64,000 nucleotides of DNA, taken from positions 1-64,000 of the forward strand of contig NZ_JAVWFO010000001.1 of NCBI RefSeq assembly GCF_036641015.1, read 5' to 3'. This stretch comes from Anaerorhabdus sp036641015 (lineage in GTDB: Bacteria > Bacillota_I > Bacilli_A > Erysipelotrichales > Erysipelotrichaceae). The stretch's first letter is position 1; each line of letters opens with the position of its first letter. Under the pieces are notes generated by a model. That model was not told the DNA's origin and did not search any database. It worked only from the letters and a program-made list of their open reading frames with translations. Position numbers and translations under genes: made by a program. Shown in pieces: positions 16,035 through 25,663 of the stretch.

Positions 16035-17773
16035 TAAATCACCTTATTTTCAATTTCTAGAAGTATTCTATCAATAAATTCATTCAATCCAACTGTTTCA
16101 GATTCTTGTTTTCCATAACGTCTAACATTTACGCTATTGCTTTCAATTTCTCCTTCACCTACGACCAATTGAACAGGAATTTTATGAGTTTGAGCTTCTC
16201 TAATACGATAACCTAATTTTTCATTTCTTGCATCTATTTTGACCCTAACACCACGTTCAAGTAATGCAGCTTCAACTTTCTTTGAATATTCTAAATGATT
16301 TTCATGATGAACTGGAACAATTACAACTTGATCAGGCGCTAACCATAAAGGGAATGCTCCTGCAAAATGTTCAATTAAAATTCCAATAAAACGTTCAATT
16401 GAACCATAAATAACACGATGAAGCATTACAGGACGAACCTTATCACCATTTTGATCAATATATGTCAAATCAAATCTTTCAGGTAAGTTCATATCTAATT
16501 GAATAGTACCACATTGCCAAACTCTTCCTAATGAGTCTCTAATATGGAAATCAAGTTTTGGGCCATAGAATGCACCATCACCTGGATTAATTTTGAAATC
16601 TTTTCCTGCAGCTTTACATGCTTTCGCTAAAGCTTCTTCACTTTTATTCCAAACTTCAATTTCTCCAATATATTTTTCTTCAGGACGAGTACTTAATTCA
16701 ATCGAATAATCTAATCCAAATACTCCATAGAAACGATCGATAAACGAAATTAACGATACTACTTCACTCTCAATTTGATCATATGTCATATAAATATGAG
16801 CATCATCTTGAGTAAAAGTACGAACGCGGAATAAACCATTTAAAGCTCCACTTGCTTCATGTCTATGTACTTGCCCAAGTTCTCCCATACGTAAAGGTAA
16901 ATCTTTGTATGAGTGTAACCCATTTTTAAATACCAATAGACTTCCTGGACAATTCATTGGTTTAATCGCAAATTCGCGGTCATCTACATCCGAGATGTAC
17001 ATGTTTTCACGATAGTTAAACCAGTGTCCTGAAACTTCCCATAATTCCTTTGACATCATTATAGGAGTTTTAATGAATACATAGTTTTCCTTTGTATGTT
17101 CATCATACCAAAAACGTTCAAGAATATTACGTACTATCATTCCATTTGGCAAGAAGAAAGGCATACCCGGAGCATATTCACTCATCATGAATAAATCAAG
17201 TTCTCTACCCAATTTTTTGTGATCACGTTTCTTAGCTTCTTCTAATAAATATAAATGTTCATTTAAATCTTCTTCAATTTCGAAACAAATGCCATAAACG
17301 CGTTGAAGCATTTTATTACTAGCATCGCCCTTCCAATAAGCACCAGATACTTTTAATAGTTTGAAATGTTTTAGCTCTTTAACAGATTCAACGTGAGGTC
17401 CTCTACATAAATCAACAAATTCACCTTGGCGATAACAAGTAATAACTGTATCATCTTCATTCATGTGTGATATTAAATCGATTTTATAAGGATCATCTTT
17501 AAACATTTCTAAAGCATCACTTTTAGACAATTCTTCTCTTACAATACGTTTACCATCTTTTGAAATTTTCTTCATTTCTTTTTCAATTTTTGCTAAATCT
17601 TCTTCTTTAAGTGATACATCACCTAAATCGATATCATAATAAAATCCATCAGTAATAACTGGTCCAACCCAAAACATTGCATTTGGATATAATCTCTTTA
17701 CCGCTTGTGCAAGTAAGTGAGCACAACTGTGATTTAATACATTTAACTTTTCATTTTCTTTAATGTTTATCAT
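16034..17773 (-). CDS. thrS: Threonyl-tRNA synthetase lacking the TGS domain
   Basis: Threonyl-tRNA synthetase (579 aa). It begins at the editing domain (LNHSCAHLLAQAVKRLYP, about 13-30, the HxxxH zinc-type site) and has no N-terminal TGS domain, so it is about 60 residues shorter than typical bacterial ThrRS. The class II core includes IKPMNCPGS and RHEASGALNGLFRVR, the zinc-binding Cys/His residues, and a C-terminal anticodon-binding domain. AGGAGG precedes the ATG. A T-box leader lies directly upstream, giving induction when uncharged tRNA-Thr accumulates. The lipoprotein gene is coupled to its stop. Confidence 0.97.
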   Translation of the reverse strand: MINIKENEKLNVLNHSCAHLLAQAVKRLYPNAMFWVGPVITDGFYYDIDLGDVSLKEEDLAKIEKEMKKISKDGKRIVREELSKSDALEMFKDDPYKIDLISHMNEDDTVITCYRQGEFVDLCRGPHVESVKELKHFKLLKVSGAYWKGDASNKMLQRVYGICFEIEEDLNEHLYLLEEAKKRDHKKLGRELDLFMMSEYAPGMPFFLPNGMIVRNILERFWYDEHTKENYVFIKTPIMMSKELWEVSGHWFNYRENMYISDVDDREFAIKPMNCPGSLLVFKNGLHSYKDLPLRMGELGQVHRHEASGALNGLFRVRTFTQDDAHIYMTYDQIESEVVSLISFIDRFYGVFGLDYSIELSTRPEEKYIGEIEVWNKSEEALAKACKAAGKDFKINPGDGAFYGPKLDFHIRDSLGRVWQCGTIQLDMNLPERFDLTYIDQNGDKVRPVMLHRVIYGSIERFIGILIEHFAGAFPLWLAPDQVVIVPVHHENHLEYSKKVEAALLERGVRVKIDARNEKLGYRIREAQTHKIPVQLVVGEGEIESNSVNVRRYGKQESETVGLNEFIDRILLEIENKVI

Positions 17774-17800
17774 AAATTTCTCCTCCTAAACAAATAAAAA

Positions 17801-18000
17801 ACGCCCTTAACAAAAGGACGTATAACTACGCGGTACCACCTTAATTCATAATCAAAAGATTATGCGCTCGTACATGTAACGGCTGTTAACCGGCATCTTT
17901 TCAAAGATGCTACTCCCAAGTGGTAATGTGTCAATTCATCAATAACCTTTCACCTACCGGCTATCTCTCTTATCTGAATTTGAAACATCATGTCTTGTTC
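17801..18000 (-). promoter_or_regulatory. T-box riboswitch (threonine) upstream of thrS
   Basis: On the minus strand the T-box AAGGTGGTACCGCG lies at 17842-17829, followed by the terminator stem ACGTCCTT/AAGGGCGT with TTTTTT (17821-17796). Upstream, AGAGAGATAG... and an ACC triplet (17924-17922) followed by GGGAG fit stem I with a threonine specifier, though the codon assignment is not folded. The region 18001-18160 upstream is AT-rich and holds no gene. Uncharged tRNA-Thr would stabilise the antiterminator. Confidence 0.93.
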
Positions 18001-18161
18001 TATGTATATGTTAATAGTTTAGTCTTTACTTAATCGTTTGTCAATATTATTGACCTCATTCGTAGATTATTAAGTTAAATTGGAAAGTTACTAATATTAC
18101 TAACTTGACCTAAATAAAACGATTTAAATGTGAATTAATAATTTAATTATAAAAAAGAAAA

Positions 18162-18183
18162 GAACTGTTAATACTAACAGTTC
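18162..18183 (-). terminator. ppdK terminator
   Basis: GAACTGTTA-atac-TAACAGTTC (18162-18183) followed on the minus strand by TTTTCTTTTTT. It sits 12 bases past the stop that ends both ppdK and the lysine-rich tail. Confidence 0.85.
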
Positions 18184-18195
18184 CAATCATATAAT

Positions 18196-18660
18196 TTATT
18201 TTTTAGTTACTTTTTTAGCTACAGCCTTCTTAGCTACTGCTTTTTTAGCAACTGGTTTCTTAGCAACTGCTTTTTTAACTACTGCTTTTTTAGCAACAGG
18301 TTTTTTAGCTTCTGCTTTTTTAGCTACCGGTTTCTTTGCTACAGCTTTTTTAACTACAGCCTTTTTAGCAACAGGTTTTTTTGCTACAGCTTTTTTAGCA
18401 ACTGGTTTCTTTGCAACTGCTTTTTTAGCAACTGGTTTTTTTGCTACAGCTTTTTTAGCAACTGCTTTTTTAACTACTGCTTTTTTAGCAACAGGTTTTT
18501 TAGCTTCTGCTTTTTTAGCTACCGGTTTCTTTGCTACAGCTTTTTTAGCTACAGCCTTTTTAGCAACTGGTTTCTTTGCTTCTGCTTTTTTAGCAACTGG
18601 CTTTTTAGCTACAGCCTTTTTAGCAACAGGTTTTTTAGCTGCTGTTTTCTTTTCTGCCAT
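18196..18660 (-). CDS. Lysine/alanine-rich histone H1-like protein, in frame with ppdK
   Basis: 154 residues from ATG 18660: a MAEKKTAAKK head, then 28 consecutive pentapeptides of the form PVAKK, AVAKK, AEAKK or AVVKK, then VTKK. About 40 percent is lysine and there are no aromatic residues, as in bacterial H1-like and AlgP-like DNA-binding tails. AAGGAGG (18675-18669) lies 8 bases before this ATG, an ideal ribosome binding site, although it is inside the open ppdK frame. So the protein may be made alone, as a tail of PPDK, or both. DNA or RNA binding and nucleoid compaction are inferred from composition. The DNA is a diverged 15-bp tandem repeat. Confidence 0.7.
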   Translation of the reverse strand: MAEKKTAAKKPVAKKAVAKKPVAKKAEAKKPVAKKAVAKKAVAKKPVAKKAEAKKPVAKKAVVKKAVAKKAVAKKPVAKKAVAKKPVAKKAVAKKPVAKKAVVKKAVAKKPVAKKAEAKKPVAKKAVVKKAVAKKPVAKKAVAKKAVAKKVTKK

Positions 18661-21321
18661 TCTATTAGCCTCCTTTTTAGCATTTTGTTCCAAATCACAT
18701 TTGATTGCAGCTTGAGCTGCAGCCAATCTAGCAATTGGCACACGATATGGAGAACAAGATACATAAGTCAATCCTACACGGTGACAGAACTCAATAGAGC
18801 TTGGATCCCCTCCATGCTCACCGCATATGCCCAATTTAATATTTGGACGAGTTTGTCTGCCTAATGTTGCAGCCATCTCGACTAACTTACCAACACCTTT
18901 TTGGTCTAATCTTGCAAAAGGATCTTGCTCATAGATTTTCTTATCATAATAATCTGATAAGAATTGACCAGCGTCATCACGACTAAATCCAAATGTCATT
19001 TGTGTTAAGTCGTTTGTTCCAAAACTGAAGAATTCAGCTTCTGTTGCAATTTCATTTGCAAGTAATGCAGCTCTTGGAATTTCAATCATAGTACCAACCA
19101 TATATTTTAGTTTAGCACCAGTTTGTTTAATGATTTCATCAGCTGTTTTAATTACGATATCTTTTACATATTTAAGTTCGTTAACATCACCGATTAATGG
19201 AATCATAATTTCAGGAACAATATTGTATTTTGGATGTTTACTGTTAACATTAATCGCTGCTTCAATAACTGCGCGTGTTTGCATTTCAGCAATTTCAGGA
19301 TATGTAACACTTAAACGACATCCACGATGTCCCATCATTGGATTAAATTCATGTAAAGAAGCAATAACTTGTTTTAATTCATTAACAGTCATTTTCATTT
19401 CATGAGCTAAATCTTCAATGTCTTTTTCGTTAGTTGGTAAGAATTCATGTAGAGGTGGATCTAAGTAACGAATAGTTACCGGACGATCTTCCATAACTTC
19501 ATAAATTCCTTCAAAGTCACTTCGTTGCATTGGAAGTAATTTTTCTAATGCAGCACGACGATGAGCCTCATCATCAGAAACTATCATTTCACGCATTGCT
19601 TTAATACGATTAGCATCAAAGAACATATGTTCTGTACGTACAAGACCAATACCTTGTGCTCCAAATAAGATTGCTTGTCTAGCATCATTTGGTGTATCAG
19701 CATTAGTTCTAACTTTCAATGTACGACGAGCATCTGCCCATTTCATAAATGTATCAAAGTCACCAGAAATTGATGCAGGAACAGTCTTTATAGCTTGTCC
19801 GTAAATATTTCCTGTAGAACCATCTAAGGAAATGAAGTCACCTTCATGATATTTACTACCAGCCACTTCAAAATAGTGACCCTTTTCATTAATTTTAATT
19901 TCACCACATCCAGATATACAGCAACGACCCATACCACGAGCCACTACTGCAGCATGAGATGTCATACCACCACGTACTGTTAAGATACCTTGAGCAACAT
20001 GCATACCTTCAATATCTTCAGGACTTGTTTCTAAACGAACAAGGATAACTTTCTTTCCTTTGTTAGTTTCAGTAATTGCATCCTCTGCAGTAAATACTAT
20101 TTGACCACATGCAGCTCCTGGAGATGCAGGTAATGCACTAGCAATTGGTTTAACTGCTTGAAGTTCGTAAGAATCAAATTGAGGATGTAATAAAGAGTCT
20201 AATGATTTAGGATCAACCATCATTAATGCTTGATCTTTAGTAATTAGTTTTTCTTTAACCATATCACATGCAATTTTTAAAGCTGCTGCTGCAGTACGTT
20301 TACCATTACGAGTTTGAAGCATGTACAATGTACCTTCTTCAATAGTAAACTCCATATCTTGCATATCTTTATAATGTTTCTCTAAACGAGAACAAATTTG
20401 TGTAAATTGAGTATATGCTTTAGGCATAATATTTTTAAGTTCATTAATTGTTTGAGGAGTACGAATACCTGCAACTACGTCTTCCCCTTGAGCATTCATT
20501 AAGAATTCTCCAAAAAGCTTATTTTCTCCAGTAGCTGGGTTTCTTGTAAATGCAACACCAGTACCGCAATTGTCACCCATGTTTCCAAATACCATCGATT
20601 GAATATTAACAGCTGTTCCCCATGAACTAGGAATATCATTCATTTTACGATAATAAATTGCACGAGGATTATTCCAAGATTTAAATACTGCTTCAACTGA
20701 TTTAACAAGTTGAATTTTTGCATCTGTTGGGAAATCTTCTTTTAAATTTTCACGATAGAAAACTTTAAACTTAGCTACAAGTTCTTTTAAATCATCAGCT
20801 GTAAGTTCTGTATCTAACTTAACACGCTTTTCATCTTTCATTTCATCAATTAATTCTTCGAAACGACTCTTTGGTAATCCCATAACAACATCAGCAAACA
20901 TTTGGATAAAACGTCGATAGCTATCATAAGCAAATCGTGGATTATTTGTTTTTGCTGCAATTGTTTCAACAACTTCATCATTAATACCTAGATTTAGAAT
21001 TGTATCCATCATTCCAGGCATTGATGCACGTGAACCAGATCTTACTGAAACAAGAAGTGGATTATCTTTGCTTCCCATTTTTTTACCAGTAAGTTTTTCT
21101 AATGCTTCTACATTTTGGAAAATTTCTTTTTGAATTGCTTCGCTAATTTTTTCTCCATCATCATAGTAAGCAGTACATGCTTCTGTTGTAATAGTAAATC
21201 CTTGTGGTACAGGCATTCCTAATGTTGTCATTTCTGCAAGATTAGCTCCTTTACCTCCCAAAAGGTTACGCATTGTTCCATTACCTTCTGAGAATTTGTA
21301 AACGTATTTTTTTGTGGCCAT
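18196..21321 (-). CDS. ppdK: Pyruvate phosphate dikinase with C-terminal lysine-rich extension
   Basis: PPDK interconverts pyruvate + ATP + Pi and PEP + AMP + PPi. The first about 875 residues are a complete enzyme: N-terminal nucleotide-binding domain, swivelling phosphohistidine domain with GGMTSHAAVVARG (His456), and TIM-barrel PEP domain ending with the catalytic cysteine in GICGEHGGDP and PVARLAAAQAAI. Normal PPDK ends there. Here no stop follows: the frame runs through a short linker into 28 lysine-rich pentapeptides, total 1041 aa. The linker codons contain a perfect ribosome binding site for the internal ATG at 18660, suggesting two formerly separate genes fused by stop loss. AGGAGG precedes ATG 21321. 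Confidence 0.93.
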   Translation of the reverse strand: MATKKYVYKFSEGNGTMRNLLGGKGANLAEMTTLGMPVPQGFTITTEACTAYYDDGEKISEAIQKEIFQNVEALEKLTGKKMGSKDNPLLVSVRSGSRASMPGMMDTILNLGINDEVVETIAAKTNNPRFAYDSYRRFIQMFADVVMGLPKSRFEELIDEMKDEKRVKLDTELTADDLKELVAKFKVFYRENLKEDFPTDAKIQLVKSVEAVFKSWNNPRAIYYRKMNDIPSSWGTAVNIQSMVFGNMGDNCGTGVAFTRNPATGENKLFGEFLMNAQGEDVVAGIRTPQTINELKNIMPKAYTQFTQICSRLEKHYKDMQDMEFTIEEGTLYMLQTRNGKRTAAAALKIACDMVKEKLITKDQALMMVDPKSLDSLLHPQFDSYELQAVKPIASALPASPGAACGQIVFTAEDAITETNKGKKVILVRLETSPEDIEGMHVAQGILTVRGGMTSHAAVVARGMGRCCISGCGEIKINEKGHYFEVAGSKYHEGDFISLDGSTGNIYGQAIKTVPASISGDFDTFMKWADARRTLKVRTNADTPNDARQAILFGAQGIGLVRTEHMFFDANRIKAMREMIVSDDEAHRRAALEKLLPMQRSDFEGIYEVMEDRPVTIRYLDPPLHEFLPTNEKDIEDLAHEMKMTVNELKQVIASLHEFNPMMGHRGCRLSVTYPEIAEMQTRAVIEAAINVNSKHPKYNIVPEIMIPLIGDVNELKYVKDIVIKTADEIIKQTGAKLKYMVGTMIEIPRAALLANEIATEAEFFSFGTNDLTQMTFGFSRDDAGQFLSDYYDKKIYEQDPFARLDQKGVGKLVEMAATLGRQTRPNIKLGICGEHGGDPSSIEFCHRVGLTYVSCSPYRVPIARLAAAQAAIKCDLEQNAKKEANRMAEKKTAAKKPVAKKAVAKKPVAKKAEAKKPVAKKAVAKKAVAKKPVAKKAEAKKPVAKKAVVKKAVAKKAVAKKPVAKKAVAKKPVAKKAVAKKPVAKKAVVKKAVAKKPVAKKAEAKKPVAKKAVVKKAVAKKPVAKKAVAKKAVAKKVTKK

Positions 21322-21423
21322 ACTTTCCTCCTATTTAATTATATGAACTTAATTTAAACGGTTACATTTAACTCTATTCTTATAATAAACTATTCAAAGT
21401 TTTTTAACAACCAAAAAATTCAT

Positions 21424-22365
21424 TTAATTTTCATTTAAATGAGCATTAACAAATTCAAAAACTTTTTCAAAATATTTTTTATCTAAAAATGACTCAGCAT
21501 GTTTAGATTCTTGGAACGTACATAATTCTTTTTCTGCTGTACATGAATAGAACAAATCAAAGACCATTTCAAATGGTGCAAAGCAATCTAATTCACCATG
21601 CAAAAATAAAGTTGGTGTATTTGATTGTTTGACTTGTTTAAGTGCATTACCTTCATATAGTGAATAATTCATTTTAGATTTACATAAAAAATTAACACCT
21701 GGCACTAGTGCACCTAAAGGAACTTTCAAATAATTTTTAATTTGAAATTTTAATAAATCTTCAATTGATGAGTAAGCACAATCTGAAATTGCACAAACTA
21801 CATTATCTGGTAAAAATTCACCTGTAGCATTTAATACAGTTGTCGCACCAAGAGAAGTCCCATGCAATACAATCTTCGCATCATTATTTTGTTTGATAAT
21901 AAAATTGATCCAATCAATTAAATCATAATGTTCTTTCCATCCAAGTGTAGTGTATTCCCCTTCACTCTTACCATATGCACGTTGATCAATAATCAAACAG
22001 TTATATCCTTCTTCATAATATTTTTTAGGAATATCTAAAACTTGTGTTCCAAAAAAATCATATGCATGTAGTGAAATTACCCAGTTATTTGATTTGTCAT
22101 TGTTAACTTGCACACCACTAAGTTTTAATCCATCATATGAAAGAATCTCTACTTCATGTTTATCAACATTTTCAAACCAAATATCATTGTCTTTCTTCGT
22201 AATTAACGAATTAGAAAATTCCAAATAACTTGGATTTTTTTTGCGTTTAAATACTTTTGTAAAAATATATGCACAAGTTGCACAATATGTTGCACCTACT
22301 GCAAGCGTTACACCTGCTGTAACAGCTAAAACTTTTCCTACTTTACTTCCATTTTTTTCTGCCAT
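21424..22365 (-). CDS. Membrane-anchored alpha/beta hydrolase
   Basis: 313-aa serine hydrolase with one N-terminal hydrophobic segment (about 13-36) that likely anchors it. The alpha/beta fold signature is HGTSLGA (nucleophile Ser in GxSxG-like GTSLG, about residue 170), with the acid probably in LHGELDCFAPF and the base His in ESKHAESF. The oxyanion region is SLHAYDFFGTQ and the strand-4 box is LIIDQRAYGKSEG. It resembles YqkD/BEM46-like hydrolases of Firmicutes. Substrate unknown. AGGAAAG precedes the ATG; the gene is monocistronic between valS and ppdK. Confidence 0.87.
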   Translation of the reverse strand: MAEKNGSKVGKVLAVTAGVTLAVGATYCATCAYIFTKVFKRKKNPSYLEFSNSLITKKDNDIWFENVDKHEVEILSYDGLKLSGVQVNNDKSNNWVISLHAYDFFGTQVLDIPKKYYEEGYNCLIIDQRAYGKSEGEYTTLGWKEHYDLIDWINFIIKQNNDAKIVLHGTSLGATTVLNATGEFLPDNVVCAISDCAYSSIEDLLKFQIKNYLKVPLGALVPGVNFLCKSKMNYSLYEGNALKQVKQSNTPTLFLHGELDCFAPFEMVFDLFYSCTAEKELCTFQESKHAESFLDKKYFEKVFEFVNAHLNEN

Positions 22366-22379
22366 ACTTTCCTCCGTAA

Positions 22380-22441
22380 AAAGAAAAGGAGAAGACCATA
22401 AAAGAATAACAGTTGTTAATTCTAATTTAAGTTCTTTCTCC
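22380..22441 (-). terminator. valS terminator
   Basis: On the minus strand GGAGAAAGA (22441-22433) pairs with TCTTCTCC (22395-22388), with an inner AGAAT/ATTCT helix, and is followed by TTTTCTTTTT. It lies 35 bases after the valS stop. Confidence 0.65.
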
Positions 22442-22476
22442 TCATATTTATCACCTATTAATATTTAATGATAAAT

Positions 22477-25089
22477 TTATTTGGAAGTCAATTCTTTTAA
22501 GCGATTTGATACGATTTCATAGCGATTTTTATAGTTTTCTAACTTATTTTTTTCTTCATCAACTTTATTTGCTGATGCTTTAGAAATAAAGTTTTCATTT
22601 GACAACATTTTTTCGCCACGATTAATTTCTTTTTCTAATGATTCTTTTTCTTTGTTTAATTTTGAAATTTCTTCTTCAACATTGATAACTTCATTTAAAG
22701 GAAGAGATAAAGATCCTCCTTCAATAGGTCTAACCATTAATTCATCATCAATAAATTCAACCCATGTTGCTTTACACATTTTTTCTAAAATTGATGCAAC
22801 TTCCTTATCATATTCTTTGTTTGTTCCACCTAATGATTGAATTATAACACGTAATGGAGTAGATGGTTTTAAATCGTTATCAACTTTTATCTGACGTATA
22901 GTCGTTATAATTTCAATTAGTTGATTTACTTCAATTGCTTTTTTATCATCTATATCTTTAATTTGTTTTGGCCAAGATGCAACACAAATCGAATCATCTG
23001 TATTGTGTAAAGATTGATAAATTTCTTCCGTCACAAATGGCATGAATGGATGTAATAATTTAATTATTGCATCTAACATACTTACTAGTGTATTAATAGT
23101 AGCTAGCTTAGTAGTTTCATTATCACTATTTAATCCAGATTTGCTAAATTCAATATACCAACTACAGAAATCATTCCATACAAAGTTATAAAGTTCATTA
23201 CCAACAATTGCAAATTCATATTTATCCATATTTATATTTGTATGTTCAAGTACTTGATTAAATCTTTGTAATATCCAATTATCTGTCATTGAAAGATTTT
23301 CTAATTTACATTCTAAGGTATTAAATTTTTCTGGTATGTTCATCATTACAAATCGTGATGCATTCCAAATTTTATTTATAAAATTCCACGAAGCTTCAAC
23401 TTTACTTGGAACATAACGCATATCTTGTCCAGGAGTAGAATTAGTAGTTAAGAAGAATCTTAATGAATCTACACCATATTCAGAAATTACATCCATTGGA
23501 TCAATTCCATTTCCTAAAGACTTACTCATCTTGCGACCTTGCTCATCACGTATCAATCCATGAATTAAACAATCTTTGAATGGATATGAATTCGTAAAAT
23601 GTCTAGCTTGGAAAGCCATACGAGCTACCCAAAAGAAAATTATATCATAGCCAGTTACCATACAGTTTGTTGGATAATAACGTTGCAAATCAGCGGTATC
23701 AGTTGGCCATCCTAATGTGCTAAATGGCCATAATGCACTTGAGAACCATGTATCCAATACATCTTCATCTTGAGTCCAATTTTCAATATCTTTTGGAGCC
23801 TCTAGTCCAACATAAATTTCACCAGTTTCATTATGATACCAAGCAGGTATACGATGACCCCACCATAGTTGTCGTGAAATACACCAATCTTCAATATTTT
23901 CTAACCATTGATTAAATGTATTTTCAAATCGTTGTGGATAAAAATTAATTTTTTGTTCTAGATTTTGTTGGTTTTTTAATACGTCATCAGCAAGTGGTTT
24001 CATCTTTACAAACCATTGTTTTGACAAATATGGTTCAACAATAACATCAGTTCTTTCTGAATGTCCAACTTGATGAATATGTTTTTCAATAGATACTAAG
24101 TTTCCTTCTTTTTCAATACGATCTGTTAAAGCTTTACGACAAACAAAACGATCCATGCCATTAAATTCACCAGCCAATTCATTCATAGTCCCATCAGGAT
24201 TCATACAAACGATTTTCGGTAAGTTATGACGTTCAGCAATTTGAAAGTCATTAGGGTCATGTGCTGGTGTACACTTCATTGCTCCTGTACCAAATCCAAT
24301 TTCAATATAATCATCAGCAATAATTGGTAAAGCTTCTCCATTTGCAGGGTTTATTGCATGTTTACCAATTAAATGTTTATATTTCTCATCTTCTGGATGA
24401 ACAACTACACAAACATCACCAAACATAGTTTCAGGACGAGTAGTTGCAACATTAAATGAATCATTAGTTTCAACTACCTTATAGTTAAATGTATAAAAAG
24501 CCCCTTCAACTTCTTTATGAATTACTTCAATATTACTTAGTGCTGTTTTAGCTTTCGGATCCCAGTTAATTATACGTTCACCTTGGTAAATTAAGCCTTC
24601 ATTGTATAAATCACAGAATACCTTTGTAACAGCTTTATTAAGACCTTCATCTAGTGTAAAACGTTCACGTGAATAGTCAACAGAGTTACCAAGTTTTGCC
24701 CATTGTTCACGGATATGACCTGCATATTCTTCCTTCCATTGCCAAGCACGATCCAAGAATTTTTCTCTTCCTAAATCATAACGACTAATACCTTCATCTT
24801 TAAGTCTTGCATCAACTTTTGCTTGAGTTGCGATTCCTGCATGATCCATACCAGGAAGATATAACATGTCAAAACCTTGTAGTCGTTTATAACGTGAAAT
24901 AATATCTTGTAAAGTATTATCCCAAGCATGTCCTAAATGTAATTTGCCTGTTACATTTGGTGGTGGTATTACAATTGTAAAAGGATCTTTACTTTTATCA
25001 CCAGCTTTAAAATATCCTTTTTCAACCCATTTATTGTACTTGTCAGTCTCTACTTCAAGATGATTATACTTTGCATTTAATTCTTTCAT
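22477..25089 (-). CDS. valS: Valyl-tRNA synthetase
   Basis: Class I valyl-tRNA synthetase (870 aa), cytosolic. It shows the HIGH-type motif PPPNVTGKLHLGHA (about 42-55), the CP1 editing domain with ATTRPETMFGD (about 215-225), the KMSKS motif in GRKMSKSLGNGIDP, the anticodon-binding helical domain, and the C-terminal coiled coil (about 805-870) typical of ValRS. It lies one base after the GNAT gene and both are downstream of a T-box, so valine tRNA charging controls the pair. Confidence 0.98.
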   Translation of the reverse strand: MKELNAKYNHLEVETDKYNKWVEKGYFKAGDKSKDPFTIVIPPPNVTGKLHLGHAWDNTLQDIISRYKRLQGFDMLYLPGMDHAGIATQAKVDARLKDEGISRYDLGREKFLDRAWQWKEEYAGHIREQWAKLGNSVDYSRERFTLDEGLNKAVTKVFCDLYNEGLIYQGERIINWDPKAKTALSNIEVIHKEVEGAFYTFNYKVVETNDSFNVATTRPETMFGDVCVVVHPEDEKYKHLIGKHAINPANGEALPIIADDYIEIGFGTGAMKCTPAHDPNDFQIAERHNLPKIVCMNPDGTMNELAGEFNGMDRFVCRKALTDRIEKEGNLVSIEKHIHQVGHSERTDVIVEPYLSKQWFVKMKPLADDVLKNQQNLEQKINFYPQRFENTFNQWLENIEDWCISRQLWWGHRIPAWYHNETGEIYVGLEAPKDIENWTQDEDVLDTWFSSALWPFSTLGWPTDTADLQRYYPTNCMVTGYDIIFFWVARMAFQARHFTNSYPFKDCLIHGLIRDEQGRKMSKSLGNGIDPMDVISEYGVDSLRFFLTTNSTPGQDMRYVPSKVEASWNFINKIWNASRFVMMNIPEKFNTLECKLENLSMTDNWILQRFNQVLEHTNINMDKYEFAIVGNELYNFVWNDFCSWYIEFSKSGLNSDNETTKLATINTLVSMLDAIIKLLHPFMPFVTEEIYQSLHNTDDSICVASWPKQIKDIDDKKAIEVNQLIEIITTIRQIKVDNDLKPSTPLRVIIQSLGGTNKEYDKEVASILEKMCKATWVEFIDDELMVRPIEGGSLSLPLNEVINVEEEISKLNKEKESLEKEINRGEKMLSNENFISKASANKVDEEKNKLENYKNRYEIVSNRLKELTSK

Positions 25090-25090
25090 A

Positions 25091-25642
25091 TTATTTTATC
25101 TCCTCAAATTCATTTTTAAACATTGAATATATTTTTTTATCATGGTATTTACCCTTACCATCTTTCATTTGCTGTCTAAGTATACCATCAAAATGAAATC
25201 CTACTTTTTCAATAACACGTTGACTCTTAGTATTTTCTACAAAATGACCGATATCAATTCTTCTAAGTTCTAAATCATTAAAACCAAATTCAAGTAAACC
25301 TTTAACAGCTTCTTTCATATAACCTTTACCCCAATATTTTTTCTTGAGTACATATCCGATTTCAGCTGTTTTCTCATCTGGAAAATAATGTACAAATTCA
25401 CACATACCAATCATTTCATGATTTTCTTTAAGTTCAATACAAGTTGCTTCAAACATCGTTGGACTTTCGCGATGCAAAAAGAATTTTTCTAACACTTCTT
25501 TACTAGCTTCAATTGATGAATGCTTTGGAAATGTCAAATATTCAATGGTTTCATCATCACTTGCATATTCATACATATCTTTAGCATCATTGATTGTTAT
25601 TGGTCTAATAATAAGTCTTTCTGTTTCTTTATATATTGTCAT
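25091..25642 (-). CDS. RimJ/RimL-type GNAT acetyltransferase
   Basis: 183-aa acetyltransferase of the RimJ/RimL/SpeG-like GNAT group: TERLIIRPITINDAKDMYEYASD at the N-terminus, an acetyl-CoA binding loop EIGYVLKKKYWGKGYMKEAV (Gly-x-Gly at about 125), and NTKSQRVIEKVGFHFDG. It transfers acetyl to an amine, often a protein N-terminus, but the target is unknown. It is placed between the T-box and valS, so its expression should rise when tRNA-Val is uncharged. AGGAGG lies upstream of the ATG. Confidence 0.88.
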   Translation of the reverse strand: MTIYKETERLIIRPITINDAKDMYEYASDDETIEYLTFPKHSSIEASKEVLEKFFLHRESPTMFEATCIELKENHEMIGMCEFVHYFPDEKTAEIGYVLKKKYWGKGYMKEAVKGLLEFGFNDLELRRIDIGHFVENTKSQRVIEKVGFHFDGILRQQMKDGKGKYHDKKIYSMFKNEFEEIK

Positions 25643-25663
25643 ATTTTCCTCCTACCAATATAA

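Noticed and set aside
18196..18660. The 15-bp tandem repeat considered as a CRISPR or other spacer array
   Set aside because: The repeats are contiguous with no spacers, keep frame and encode regular pentapeptides, so they are coding repeats.
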